Assembly (NCBI RefSeq): GCF_003121405.1
Contig: NZ_QBUY01000025.1
Coordinates: forward strand, 1-64,000
Direction: 5' to 3'
DNA length: 64,000 bases
Origin: Paraburkholderia sp. C35
Lineage (GTDB): Bacteria; Pseudomonadota; Gammaproteobacteria; Burkholderiales; Burkholderiaceae
In this document: piece after piece, positions 18,083 to 26,835 of the stretch
How the letters are laid out: the number at the start of each line of letters is the position of its first letter
How positions within the stretch are numbered: the first letter of the stretch is position 1
Translations under genes and position numbers: made by a program
The notes under the pieces: model-generated
What the model was told of the DNA's origin: nothing
Database searches by the model: none
Seen by the model: only the letters and a program-made list of their open reading frames with translations

Positions 18083-18934
18083 TCAGTACTCGATGAACGT
18101 ACGCAGCAGCCGGTTGAATGCAGCAGGCGCTGCGGCGTTCATGCCGTGCGACACGCCCGCCATCGTGCTGCGTTGCGCGAGATAGATCCAGCCTTCGAGG
18201 CTGTCGACGTTATTGCGGAACATGCGCGGACTCTTCTGCCCATCTATCAGCAGGGTCCGGCATTTGATCTGCGCGGCTGTGTCGCGTGAATAGGCGGGCA
18301 GCGGATCGCGGAACTGCTTGGGCAGCGTGCTGGCGTTGTCGATGGCCATCATGCGGAAAGCGTCCGTGCTCTTGCGCCACGCGCCCGGCGCGCTCACGGA
18401 ATCGACGAACAGTTCGAGACCCGGTTCGATCACGCCCTCTTCGATCATGCCCGCCACCTTGGCACGCAGCGCGTTCATCGCCGAAGGCAAGGACGCCTCG
18501 CGCATGCCATCGAGTTGCAAGGGGCCGCCCGGATCGGCGAGCGTCAGGGATTTGACGAGCCTTGGATATTCGCAGGCAAGCTGAAACGCGACGCAACCGC
18601 CGCGCGAATGGCCCACCAGATGCACGGGCGCGAGATCCATCGCCACGATGAATTCGGCCAGTTCACTCACGTGCGCCTGCCAGCCGAACTCATTCTGGAT
18701 GCACGCTTCAGCGGCGGGCCAGTAGTGACTGAGGCTCGGCGCGATACAGCGGAAATGCGCGGCCAGCGGCTCGATCTGCGCGTCCCAATAGCGGTAGTCG
18801 CACAGTGAACCGTGCACGAACACGACAGGCTCGCCCGCGCCCCGCTCGACATAGGGAATGCAGACGCCCGAGGCGGCCGTCGCGAAGCCCAGTTGCGGAT
18901 CGGCCAGCAGCGAATGGTCGGTTCGCATGTTCAT
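18083..18934 (-). CDS. alpha/beta hydrolase
   Basis: The protein of about 283 residues has the oxyanion segment VVFVHGSLCDYRYWD and the nucleophile elbow GHSRGG (serine near residue 110). A late GVSHGMNAAAP histidine completes the triad. The start at ATG 18934 is preferred because an AAGG ribosome site lies 11 bp upstream; GTG 18943 is too close to it. This is an esterase- or epoxide-hydrolase-like fold with no specific substrate evident. It is transcribed alone toward the GNAT gene. Confidence 0.87.
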   Translation of the reverse strand: MNMRTDHSLLADPQLGFATAASGVCIPYVERGAGEPVVFVHGSLCDYRYWDAQIEPLAAHFRCIAPSLSHYWPAAEACIQNEFGWQAHVSELAEFIVAMDLAPVHLVGHSRGGCVAFQLACEYPRLVKSLTLADPGGPLQLDGMREASLPSAMNALRAKVAGMIEEGVIEPGLELFVDSVSAPGAWRKSTDAFRMMAIDNASTLPKQFRDPLPAYSRDTAAQIKCRTLLIDGQKSPRMFRNNVDSLEGWIYLAQRSTMAGVSHGMNAAAPAAFNRLLRTFIEY

Positions 18935-19141
18935 GGCAGTCACTACCTTTGTGTGTATCGTGGTGTGACTACTATGCAGGATTCTGTGGCGTAAGAAAAA
19001 CGCGTAATTTGGATCGGAGGGATCAGGTTTTCTGATGGCAGAGCGGCGTGATGCGGGGTTTTAGCTCGCGCGTCACACACGCGTCACACACAATAGACAG
19101 CGGAAAAGTTGGCAAATAGCGCCGCGAAGCCGACAGGTGCC

Positions 19142-19729
19142 TCAACGCAACGCCGCCCTCCCCCCCGCAATCCAAGGCGTCCGCCAGTCCGGCATCACGC
19201 CCATGAAATCGTCGAAGTACGCAATCGCAATCGACGCCTCTTCGATCATATTCTCGCGGAACGACTGCCAGACCTTGATATTGCCCATCTTGTTCGACGC
19301 GGAAACGATCTGCCCGCACTCCTGCGCGATGATCTTGCGCACCAGCTCAGCGCAAAAGTGCGTGAGCGTGAAACCGGCCGGCCCCCATTTCGCAATCGCG
19401 TCGTCATCGTCTTCGGCAATATGATGCTCGACGCGCGGCAGCGCTTCGACCACGCGGGCCTTCAATAGCTCCGCAAGCAGAGAGCCGACCAGGAACTGGA
19501 AATAGTCGGGTGAACTGCGACGCAGATAGCGTTCGCAACTCTCCACCGTCTGCGTCCATGAAAAAAACGCGCCCGTCAGCGCGCGCTCGTTGACCGTGAG
19601 CGCAATACCGTAACAGGTCGACGCAGACCTGCAGTATTCGGTGAGCAAAGCCTTGAATGTCGACAGCTTCGTCGATGCCTGCCACACGTTTTGTACCTGA
19701 TTTCGAATACCCACGCAGTCTGGAAGCAT
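19142..19729 (-). CDS. unknown protein, second gene of a two-gene unit
   Basis: I do not recognise this 195-residue protein. It has no signal peptide or membrane helix. It is rich in alpha-helical stretches, with an acidic patch AEDDDD near residue 105 and a conserved-looking C-terminus EASIAIAYFDDFMGV. A GGGA ribosome site precedes ATG 19729. It begins 24 bp after the upstream unknown gene, so the two are likely co-transcribed, and both run away from the SorC regulator gene. A connection to the polyol operon is possible but unproven. Confidence 0.7.
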   Translation of the reverse strand: MLPDCVGIRNQVQNVWQASTKLSTFKALLTEYCRSASTCYGIALTVNERALTGAFFSWTQTVESCERYLRRSSPDYFQFLVGSLLAELLKARVVEALPRVEHHIAEDDDDAIAKWGPAGFTLTHFCAELVRKIIAQECGQIVSASNKMGNIKVWQSFRENMIEEASIAIAYFDDFMGVMPDWRTPWIAGGRAALR

Positions 19730-19753
19730 CGGGTCCCTCGCATCAAAGGTGCT

Positions 19754-20593
19754 TCAAAGGTATTTGACGATCCCCGCAAATTCCTGCTGCAACGCGCGCT
19801 CAACGTTGTTCGCGCGTAGCACTGCACGCAAGCGCGATTCGCGGCTGCCGACGATATCGGCAGCGAGATGCAAGGTGTCGTCGGGATCGCCAGGCAATGA
19901 CGCAGGGCACACGCTTTTTGCGCAGCCAATCAGCCCGAGCAGCACGAATACATACGCGTTCGGCTCGGCGATCAGCCACCACGGCGCGAGCACGTCAGGC
20001 AGTTCGTCGAAGCGCGCGCTGCGGATCGGGCGCCGGTTGATCAGCGCGAGCGTGAGCTTCGCAAACGTGTCGCTCGATGCGCGTAGCGCGTCCGCGCCGG
20101 CCACGGCGGGAACCCGGTCAGCACCGCTGCAGAACGCGAGAAAGGCGTCGTTGATGCGATGCTCGAAAATCAGAACGTCACGCGCGCCGGCACCAAGAAT
20201 GAAGCGTTTGGCCGCTGCGTAGTAGATGGCGGAATAGCCTTGCACCAGCTTTGTGTCATCCGCGCAGTGCGCGAGACTTTCCAGTTCCACATCGAGACTC
20301 ACGGGTTCTTTCCAGTGATCCTGAAGCGGCGGGATGGCATGGCCGGCATAGGTCTCGGCCGTTTCGAGCAGCGAGTCGGCCAGATGCCCCATCGAGCCGA
20401 GAAACTGCGGCAGCGGAGGCCTCGGGAAACCGGGCTGCGGTGCCGAAGGTTCCGAAATTTTCGAGGTTGCCGCGTCGGTGCCCGGCACGTTGCGCGCCGT
20501 ATAACGCAGCTGTCTCGCGCAATCCACGATCGCGATGCGCACCTGGTTCAGATCTGGCGCAATATGGCGTGGGATCAACGACTTGGCTTCCAT
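19754..20593 (-). CDS. unknown protein, first gene of a two-gene unit
   Basis: I do not recognise this 279-residue protein. After a start at 20593 (MEAKSLIPRHIAPDL) it has a proline-rich linker near residues 50-70 (SAPQPGFPRPPLPQFLG). Predicted helices follow, including one hydrophobic helix (YVFVLLGLIGCAKSV) that may be buried rather than membrane-spanning. It shares only about 80 bp with the divergent SorC regulator gene. That space holds a TGAACA/TGTGC element also seen before the polyol operon. Confidence 0.7.
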   Translation of the reverse strand: MEAKSLIPRHIAPDLNQVRIAIVDCARQLRYTARNVPGTDAATSKISEPSAPQPGFPRPPLPQFLGSMGHLADSLLETAETYAGHAIPPLQDHWKEPVSLDVELESLAHCADDTKLVQGYSAIYYAAAKRFILGAGARDVLIFEHRINDAFLAFCSGADRVPAVAGADALRASSDTFAKLTLALINRRPIRSARFDELPDVLAPWWLIAEPNAYVFVLLGLIGCAKSVCPASLPGDPDDTLHLAADIVGSRESRLRAVLRANNVERALQQEFAGIVKYL

Positions 20594-20629
20594 GGCGACC
20601 TCGGTGGTGCAACTTTTGAAGTTAAGATA

Positions 20630-20642
20630 GCACAATTGTTCA
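20630..20642. promoter_or_regulatory. candidate SorC operator in the divergent promoter
   Basis: Read on the minus strand this is TGAACAATTGTGC, centred on the perfect palindrome ACAATTGT. The same half-sites, TGAACA and TGTGC, recur in the same order and farther apart at 21778-21811 before the oxidoreductase gene. The SorC regulator could therefore control its own gene, the unknown pair and the polyol operon. Confidence 0.45.
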
Positions 20643-20676
20643 GCTACGAACGTCACTTTCGATGGAGATTCAACGG

Positions 20677-21660
20677 GTGCCTAAAACGACAATCAAGCCT
20701 CGTGAAGATGAACCGGAAGATCAAAGTCCCGCGCGCCGCCTACGTCTGCGCGCCACCTGGATGTACTACGTCGAGGAAATGACGCAGCATGAAATTGCCC
20801 AGCGGCTCGGCATCGGAAGAGTCACGGTGGTGCGCATGCTGGCGGCGGCGCGCGAGCGCAACGAAGTGCGAATCTCCATCGACGACAAGCTCGCCGAATG
20901 CGTCGATCTCGAACGTCAACTCGAAACACGTTTCGATATCGACGAGGCCGTGGTGGTTCCGCTGTCGTCGGCGGACGCCGATGCGACGGCGTCCGTCAGC
21001 GCGGCAACGGGTGAGTACATCTCGGGCATGGTGCGTTCGGATATGAAGATCGGCGTGGGCGGGGGACGGACGCTCGTAAACTCGCTCGCGTACATGCGCG
21101 AAAAGCCCGTGGAAAACGTGTCGGTCGTGTCGATGCTTGGCGGCATCATGAAAGCCCGCCAGTTCAACCCAGCCGAATTCGCGTGGCGTTTCGCAACGCT
21201 GTATCAGGCGGACTGCTATCTGATGACGGCGCCGCTGGTGGTCGACAGTCCCGAAACCCGCACGACGCTGATCGAGCGCTGCGGCCTGCATGACGTGTTC
21301 GAGATGGCGCGCGCGCTCGACGCGGTGGTGCTCGGCGCAGCCGGCATGGGCGCCGACGCGACCTCGCACCGCTCGCGGCTGATTTCGGACAGCGACCGCG
21401 AGTCGCTGATCGCAGCGGGCGCGGTAGGCGACCTGCTGTTCCATTTCCTTGATGCCGACGGCCATCTCGTCGATCACCCCATCAACGAATGCGTGATGTC
21501 CGTGCCGCTCGACATCGTCAGGCAGGTGCCGCAGCGCGTGCTCGCGGCGGGCGGCAAGGGCAAGGTGCGCGCCATGCGCGCGTCGCTCGGGCTGCTCAAG
21601 CCGACCACGCTGATCACGGACCAGTTCACCGCCGCGGAACTGCTCAAGTCCGACCGCTAA
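20677..21660 (+). CDS. SorC/DeoR-family sugar-binding transcriptional regulator
   Basis: The 327-residue regulator has an N-terminal helix-turn-helix (MTQHEIAQRLGIGRVTVVRML) and a C-terminal SorC sugar-phosphate-binding domain with GVGGGRTLVNSLAYM. That domain normally binds a phosphorylated sugar or polyol. The GTG at 20677 has GGAG 9 bp upstream; ATG 20662 would add five residues and lacks a ribosome site. Its position just before a PTS-based polyol operon makes it the likely regulator, sensing the PTS product or a downstream phosphate. It takes the place of the GutR of enteric glucitol operons. Confidence 0.9.
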   Translation: MPKTTIKPREDEPEDQSPARRLRLRATWMYYVEEMTQHEIAQRLGIGRVTVVRMLAAARERNEVRISIDDKLAECVDLERQLETRFDIDEAVVVPLSSADADATASVSAATGEYISGMVRSDMKIGVGGGRTLVNSLAYMREKPVENVSVVSMLGGIMKARQFNPAEFAWRFATLYQADCYLMTAPLVVDSPETRTTLIERCGLHDVFEMARALDAVVLGAAGMGADATSHRSRLISDSDRESLIAAGAVGDLLFHFLDADGHLVDHPINECVMSVPLDIVRQVPQRVLAAGGKGKVRAMRASLGLLKPTTLITDQFTAAELLKSDR

Positions 21661-21777
21661 CCGACTCTTTCCGCGCCGCCACTGTCTGTGCGGCGCAGCA
21701 ATCCCTCCCCCTTCTTTCCGCTCATCCAGACTTACCCTGGGATCCCTTTTATCCCGGCAAATGCGCTTGCCGTTGAA

Positions 21778-21811
21778 TGAACATTTCACTATTCTAAAAA
21801 ACAAATGTGCA
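21778..21811. promoter_or_regulatory. candidate operator of the polyol operon
   Basis: TGAACATTT (21778-21786) and AAATGTGCA (21803-21811) form a near-perfect inverted repeat (8 of 9 pairs) in the 262-bp leader before the DRL-like gene. Both half-sites match those in the divergent promoter at 20630-20642. This is probably where the SorC regulator acts. Confidence 0.45.
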
Positions 21812-21922
21812 TCGAACGGCACTTCGATACGACGTCGCCCGATGCCAGCCGGCTACTCCGTCTATCAGGCCAACAGCAAGGTTCGGCGCGTGAAGGCGCC
21901 CATATTTCAGGAGATATCGCTG

Positions 21923-23254
21923 ATGCTGAACATCACTCCCAGCGGCCTCGCGGCCGACCTTCAGGCCCGCGCGAAGTCGGGCAAGCCGATCCGCGTCGGA
22001 CTGATCGGGTCCGGAGAAATGGGCACCGACATCGTCACCCAGGTGCTGCAGATGGAGGGACTCGAGATCGGCGCAATCGCCGATCTGCGTGTCGATGCGG
22101 CGTGCGCGGCGGTACGTGTAGCCCGGCAGGCGGACGAGGGATATAGCGTGGTCGAAAACGGCAGCGGCATATCGCGCGCCATCGAAGCGGGTTCGATCGC
22201 GATCACACAGGACGCAACCGCCATCTGCACGCATGACCAGATCGACGTGGTGATCGACGCGACGGGCAAGCCCGCCGTCGGCGCGCAGATCGGCCTGCTC
22301 GCGATGGAGCACGGCAAGCATCTCGTGATGATGAACGTCGAAGCCGATGTGACGATCGGCGCGTATCTGCGCCGCGAAGCAGAACGGCTCGGCGTGGTCT
22401 ACACGCTGGGCGCAGGCGACGAGCCAAGCTCGACCATCGAACTGATCGACTTCGTCAGCGCGCTCGGTTATCCGATCGTGGCGGCCGGCAAGGGCAAGAA
22501 CAATCCCCTCAACATCGATGCGACACCCGACGAGTACGCCGCCGAAGCGAAACAGCGCAACATGAATCCGCGCATGCTGGTCGAATTCGTCGACGGCTCG
22601 AAGACGGCGGTGGAAATGGCGGCGATCGGCAACGCGACCGGCCTCATTCCCGACGTGCCGGGCATGCATGGCCCGTCGGCGACGCTCGACCAGTTGCAGG
22701 ACGTGCTGTGCCCGGTCGCGGACGGCGGCATTCTCAGCCGCAAGGGCGTGGTCGATTACACCATCGGCAAGGGCGTCGCGCCGGGCGTGTTCGTAGTCGC
22801 GGAACTGGCGCATCCCCGTCTGCGCGAGCGCATGCACGACCTCAAGCTCGGCAAAGGCCCGTACTACACGTTCTATCGTCCGTATCACCTGACGAGCCTC
22901 GAAGTGCCGCTCAGTTGCGCCCGCTCGGTGCTCTATGGCAAGGCCGACATGCAGCCGCTGCCGATTCCCGTGGTCGAAGTCTGCGCGGTGGCAAAGCGTG
23001 ATCTGAAGCCCGGCGAGCAACTGGATGCCATCGGCGAATACACGTCTCGGGCGTGGGCGCTGGCCGCCGACGATGCCTTCGCCAAAGACGCGCTGCCGTG
23101 TGGCCTGCTCGAAGGCGGCACGGTGAAGCAGCCCATCAAGCGCGGCGAACTGCTCACGCGCCAGAACTGCGCCGTCGATGCCAGTGCAGCCATCGTGCGC
23201 CTGCGCCAGTTGCAGGACGAGATGGTGATGGGCGCGCGCCGCGCCGCCGCCTAA
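21923..23254 (+). CDS. DRL-like (COG4091) oxidoreductase with C-terminal SAF domain
   Basis: The 443-residue protein has an NAD(P)-binding Rossmann motif GSGEMG at residues 29-34, a catalytic-dimerisation middle region and a C-terminal SAF domain (from about IPVVEVCAVAKRDLKPGEQL). This is the architecture of COG4091, often called 'homoserine dehydrogenase-like'. It includes DRL of Brucella, a second type of 1-deoxyxylulose-5-phosphate reductoisomerase. The start at 21923 has GGAG 9 bp upstream. It is the first gene of the polyol operon, 12 bp before E1alpha. A biosynthetic MEP role is unlikely in this setting. I infer that it oxidises and rearranges the phosphorylated polyol made by the PTS. 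COG4091 is functionally mixed, so the reaction is not certain. Confidence 0.85.
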   Translation: MLNITPSGLAADLQARAKSGKPIRVGLIGSGEMGTDIVTQVLQMEGLEIGAIADLRVDAACAAVRVARQADEGYSVVENGSGISRAIEAGSIAITQDATAICTHDQIDVVIDATGKPAVGAQIGLLAMEHGKHLVMMNVEADVTIGAYLRREAERLGVVYTLGAGDEPSSTIELIDFVSALGYPIVAAGKGKNNPLNIDATPDEYAAEAKQRNMNPRMLVEFVDGSKTAVEMAAIGNATGLIPDVPGMHGPSATLDQLQDVLCPVADGGILSRKGVVDYTIGKGVAPGVFVVAELAHPRLRERMHDLKLGKGPYYTFYRPYHLTSLEVPLSCARSVLYGKADMQPLPIPVVEVCAVAKRDLKPGEQLDAIGEYTSRAWALAADDAFAKDALPCGLLEGGTVKQPIKRGELLTRQNCAVDASAAIVRLRQLQDEMVMGARRAAA

Positions 23255-23266
23255 CAGGAGCCGGCC

Positions 23267-24307
23267 ATGGGATATGTAGAAGACAAGGTCGTCGGCATGC
23301 CTGAGGTGTTCCGGCGCATTGAAGCGCCGATGCTGCGCGACGCGCTGCGAAAAATGATCCTCGTGCGCCGCTTCGAGGAAAGCGCGGAGCAGGCCTACAT
23401 GCGCGGGCTGATCCACGGCACGATGCATCTGTCGATCGGGCAGGAAGCGTCGGCCATCGGCATGACGCTGCTGCTCAACGACGACGACTACATCACGTCG
23501 ACGCATCGCGGCCACGGCCATTGCATCGGCAAAGGCGCGGACCCGAAGCGGATGTTCGCCGAGTTCTTCGGCAAGGAGACCGGCTACTGTCACGGACGCG
23601 GCGGCTCGATGCATATCGCCGATGTGAGCCGCGGCAATCTCGGCGCGAACGGCATTGTCGGCGGCGGGCTGCCTATTGCCGTGGGTGCCGCGTTGTCCAT
23701 CAAGCGGCAGAAGCGCGACTCGGTGGTGGTGTGCTTTTTCGGCGATGGCGCCAACAACGAAGGCGCGTTTCACGAATCGCTGAACTTCGCGTCGATCTGG
23801 AAGCTGCCTGTGATCTTCGTGTGCGAGAACAACCGCTATGGCATGTCGATGTCGGTGGAACGCTCGACGGCCGTCGGCCATATCGCGCAGCGCGCCGCCG
23901 CATACGACATGCCCGGCGTGACAGTCGACGGCAACCGTCTGTGCGACGTGCTCGAAGCGGCAGAAACGGCTATCGCGCGGGCGCGCGCCGGCAGCGGCCC
24001 GATGCTGGTGGAATGCGAGACGTATCGGCTGCGCGGGCATTCGAAGAGCGACCGCAATCGCTATCGCACGCGCGAGGAGATCGACGCATGGGGCGCGCGC
24101 GATCCCATCGCGATCTACGAACAGCAACTGCTGGAGCACGGACTGATCGACACGGCCACCGTCGAGGCAATGCGCAAGGACGTCGAAGCGGAGATCGCCT
24201 CGGGGCTGGAGTTTGCGCAGGACAGCCCCGCGCCGGACATCGACGATCTCACGCGCGATGTCTACACCTTGAATCACGAAATGGCACAACGGGGACACCA
24301 GCCATGA
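23267..24307 (+). CDS. acoA: TPP-dependent dehydrogenase E1 alpha subunit, acetoin-dehydrogenase-like
   Basis: This 346-residue E1alpha carries the thiamine diphosphate motif beginning GDGANNEGAF (near residue 161) and closing at VCENNRYG. HRGHGHCIGKG and HGRGGSMH lie around the active site. Length and motifs match AcoA, PdhA and related subunits. AGGAG precedes the ATG, and its TGA overlaps the E1beta start (ATGA). With E1beta and E2 it should attack the carbonyl of an alpha-hydroxyketone or 2-oxo acid and pass the acyl unit to lipoamide. Because the E2 is AcoC-like, an acetoin-type methyl ketone is favoured. The symbol marks family, not proven substrate. Confidence 0.88.
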   Translation: MGYVEDKVVGMPEVFRRIEAPMLRDALRKMILVRRFEESAEQAYMRGLIHGTMHLSIGQEASAIGMTLLLNDDDYITSTHRGHGHCIGKGADPKRMFAEFFGKETGYCHGRGGSMHIADVSRGNLGANGIVGGGLPIAVGAALSIKRQKRDSVVVCFFGDGANNEGAFHESLNFASIWKLPVIFVCENNRYGMSMSVERSTAVGHIAQRAAAYDMPGVTVDGNRLCDVLEAAETAIARARAGSGPMLVECETYRLRGHSKSDRNRYRTREEIDAWGARDPIAIYEQQLLEHGLIDTATVEAMRKDVEAEIASGLEFAQDSPAPDIDDLTRDVYTLNHEMAQRGHQP

Positions 24308-25299
24308 GTCTCGAGCGCGAACTGACCTACGCACAGGCGATCAACGAGGCGCTCGCCATTGCGCTCGAACGCGATGAGCGCGTGTTTCTGATGGGCGAAG
24401 ACATCGGCGTATATGGCGGCGCTTTCCAGGTAACGGGCGATCTCTATCAGCGCTTCGGCGCGGACCGCGTGATGGACACGCCGATTGCCGAACTGGCGGG
24501 CGCCGGTATCGCCGTGGGCGCGGCGATGACGGGATCGCGGCCCATCTACGAATTCCAGTTCTCGGACTTCGCCACGCTCGCGATGGAGCAGATCGTCAAT
24601 CAGGCCGCGAAGATGCGATATATGCTGGGTGGCAACGTGTCGGTGCCGGTGGTGATGCGCTTTCCCGCAGGCTCGGGCACGGGTGCCGCGGCGCAACACA
24701 GCCAGAGTCTGGAAGCATGGTTTGCGCACGTGCCCGGCCTGAAGGTGATCCAGCCGAGCACGCCACACGACGCGAAAGGCCTGCTGCTCGCAGCCCTCGA
24801 AGACCCGGATCCCGTGATGATCTTCGAGCACAAGCTGCTCTACAAGAGCAAGGGCGTCGTGCCCGAGGGCTATTACGTCGAACCGCTGGGCAAGGCCGCG
24901 ATTCGCCGCGAGGGACGCGACGTGACGATCGTCGCCACGTCGATCATGGCGATCCGCGCGCTGGAAGCGGCGCAAGCGCTCGCGGACGAAGGCATCGACG
25001 CGGAAGTGATCGACCTGCGCAGCATCCGTCCCATCGATCGCGAAGCGATCATCAGCAGCGTGTGCAAGACCTCGCGGCTCGTGTGCGTGTACGAAGGTGT
25101 CCAGCAATTGGGAATCGGCGCGGAGATCGCGGCGATCATCAGCGAAGGCGACGCGTTCGATGCGCTGGATGCGCCCATCGTGCGGCTGGGCGGTGCGGAC
25201 TGCCCGCTGCCGTACAACCCGCAACTGGAAAAGGCCGCCGTACCGCAAGTCGACGACATCGCGGACGCCGTGCGTCGTCTGGTCGGCGGGAGGATCTGA
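24304..25299 (+). CDS. acoB: TPP-dependent dehydrogenase E1 beta subunit, acetoin-dehydrogenase-like
   Basis: The 331-residue E1beta begins MSLERELTYAQAINEAL and contains GEDIGVYGGAFQVT, the region FPAGSGTGAAAQHSQSLEAW and the C-terminal transketolase half (IVATSIMAIRALEAAQAL). All are typical of AcoB/PdhB. The start at 24304 is fixed by the ATGA overlap with E1alpha; a long upstream extension in this frame is antisense-like. It forms the heterotetrameric E1 with the preceding subunit and is followed one base later by the E2 start. Confidence 0.9.
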   Translation: MSLERELTYAQAINEALAIALERDERVFLMGEDIGVYGGAFQVTGDLYQRFGADRVMDTPIAELAGAGIAVGAAMTGSRPIYEFQFSDFATLAMEQIVNQAAKMRYMLGGNVSVPVVMRFPAGSGTGAAAQHSQSLEAWFAHVPGLKVIQPSTPHDAKGLLLAALEDPDPVMIFEHKLLYKSKGVVPEGYYVEPLGKAAIRREGRDVTIVATSIMAIRALEAAQALADEGIDAEVIDLRSIRPIDREAIISSVCKTSRLVCVYEGVQQLGIGAEIAAIISEGDAFDALDAPIVRLGGADCPLPYNPQLEKAAVPQVDDIADAVRRLVGGRI

Positions 25300-25300
25300 G

Positions 25301-26692
25301 ATGCCTACCGAGGTCATTCTGCCGCGCGTCGATATGGACATGACGGAAGGCTCGATCACCGCCTGGTACGCAAAAGAAGGCGACACGGTCAAACAGGGCG
25401 ACCCGCTGTTCGACATCGAGACCAGCAAGGCCACGATGGAGATCGAAGCGCCTGCTTCGGGCGTGGTGCGGAGGATCAGCGCGGCGGCGGGCGATACGGT
25501 GCCAGTCGGCACGGTGATCGGCTGGATCTATGCAGCAGGGGAAGCTGTGCAGGACGCGCCTGATGCGCCGCTGGCGGCGCGCGCGGAGCAAGCGACCGGT
25601 GTGCCGACTGCCGCCGTGACGCCGCTCTCACGCAGCAACAACGCAGAACGCAGCGCGCCCGCCCGTCTGCGCGCCACACCCGCCGCGCGTCGCGTCGCGC
25701 GCGAGCATCACGTCCGGCTGGATCAGATCGGCGGAACCGGGCCGCTCGGCAGAATCGTGGAACACGATGTGCAGTCGTTCTTGCAGAGTCTGACCGCGCA
25801 GCGGGCGTCCGCAGCTTCGGCTTCGGCTGCAGCCCTGGCTTGCGCCGCAGTGGCGGTCGCCCCCTCGCCTTCCGCGCCCCTCAACCGCATCTGGCTGCAG
25901 CACGGCCGTACCGCGACGCTCGTACTCGTGCATGGCTTCGCTGCCGAGTCGAACGGCTGGCGCCCACTCTTCAACGCGATGCGGCAGGCGTCGCTGCTGC
26001 CCGATATCGGTGTGCTGGCAATCGATTTGCCGGGTCACGGCAAATCGCCCGACGACGATGCAGGCTCGTTCGAGCGCATGATTCAGGCAGTCGAAGCCAC
26101 GCTGACACAGGAACAGGTCGATCATTTCCACCTCGTGGCGCATTCGTTGGGCGGCGCCATTGCGGTGGGCTTGACGGCACAGACCGGGCTGGACGTCAGG
26201 TCGCTCACGTTGCTCGCACCAGCGGGATTCGGTGAAAGTTGCAACTGGGCCTTCATCCACGGCTTGACGACGGACACGGGCGGCGCGACCCTGAAACCCT
26301 GGCTGCAGGAACTGGTGCACGATACGAGCTTCATCGACGATGCGTTCGTCGCGACTGCCGCGCAGCAGCTTGGCCGCGCGGAGCGCCGGGCAACGCTGGG
26401 ACGCATCGCGGAGTTGCTATTCCGCGACGGCCGGCAGCAACTCGACATGCGGCAGGCGCTGGCGGAACTGGAGATCCCTGTGCGCGTCGTCTGGGGCAAG
26501 GAGGACAGCATCCTGCCCGTGACGCACGCCGACCGTCTGTGCGGCGCAGTCGCGCAGCATCGGCTGACGGGCGTGGGACACCTGCCGCAGGTCGAAGCGG
26601 TGAAGGACGTAGCGAGAATCGTGAGCGCGCAACTCATGACGCAATGCACACTACAGCCCAGATCGCAGTCCGCGTCGCAGTTCGCGAGTTAG
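25301..26692 (+). CDS. acoC: E2-like lipoyl protein with alpha/beta-hydrolase domain (AcoC-like)
   Basis: The 463-residue protein has three parts. A lipoyl domain covers residues 1-78, with acceptor Lys43 in ETSKATMEIEA. A peripheral-subunit-binding domain covers about 125-165 (TPAARRVAREH to GRIVEHD), between Ala/Ser/Pro-rich linkers. An alpha/beta-hydrolase domain with the elbow AHSLGG replaces the usual acyltransferase domain. This is the AcoC arrangement of acetoin dehydrogenase complexes. The usual HxxxDG acyltransferase motif is absent. No dihydrolipoamide dehydrogenase (E3) is encoded nearby, so E3 would be shared with another complex. Confidence 0.9.
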   Translation: MPTEVILPRVDMDMTEGSITAWYAKEGDTVKQGDPLFDIETSKATMEIEAPASGVVRRISAAAGDTVPVGTVIGWIYAAGEAVQDAPDAPLAARAEQATGVPTAAVTPLSRSNNAERSAPARLRATPAARRVAREHHVRLDQIGGTGPLGRIVEHDVQSFLQSLTAQRASAASASAAALACAAVAVAPSPSAPLNRIWLQHGRTATLVLVHGFAAESNGWRPLFNAMRQASLLPDIGVLAIDLPGHGKSPDDDAGSFERMIQAVEATLTQEQVDHFHLVAHSLGGAIAVGLTAQTGLDVRSLTLLAPAGFGESCNWAFIHGLTTDTGGATLKPWLQELVHDTSFIDDAFVATAAQQLGRAERRATLGRIAELLFRDGRQQLDMRQALAELEIPVRVVWGKEDSILPVTHADRLCGAVAQHRLTGVGHLPQVEAVKDVARIVSAQLMTQCTLQPRSQSASQFAS

Positions 26693-26835
26693 ATGCCGAA
26701 ACACATGGATAACGTTTTCCCCGATACACGGCGCCGGGCATGCACGGTTAAGTAGCGCAGAGGTTCAACAGCCGGGCGCAAGGCACGACCGGCATCCGTC
26801 GCGCGCGGCCATCCGGCGCGGCAAGGAGACATGCA

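Noticed and set aside
21794..24334. Long minus-strand open frame (846 codons) opposite the DRL and E1alpha genes
   Set aside because: Its product is very rich in His, Arg and Ala with no family signal, as expected for antisense frames of high-G+C genes. The plus-strand genes show clear catalytic motifs.
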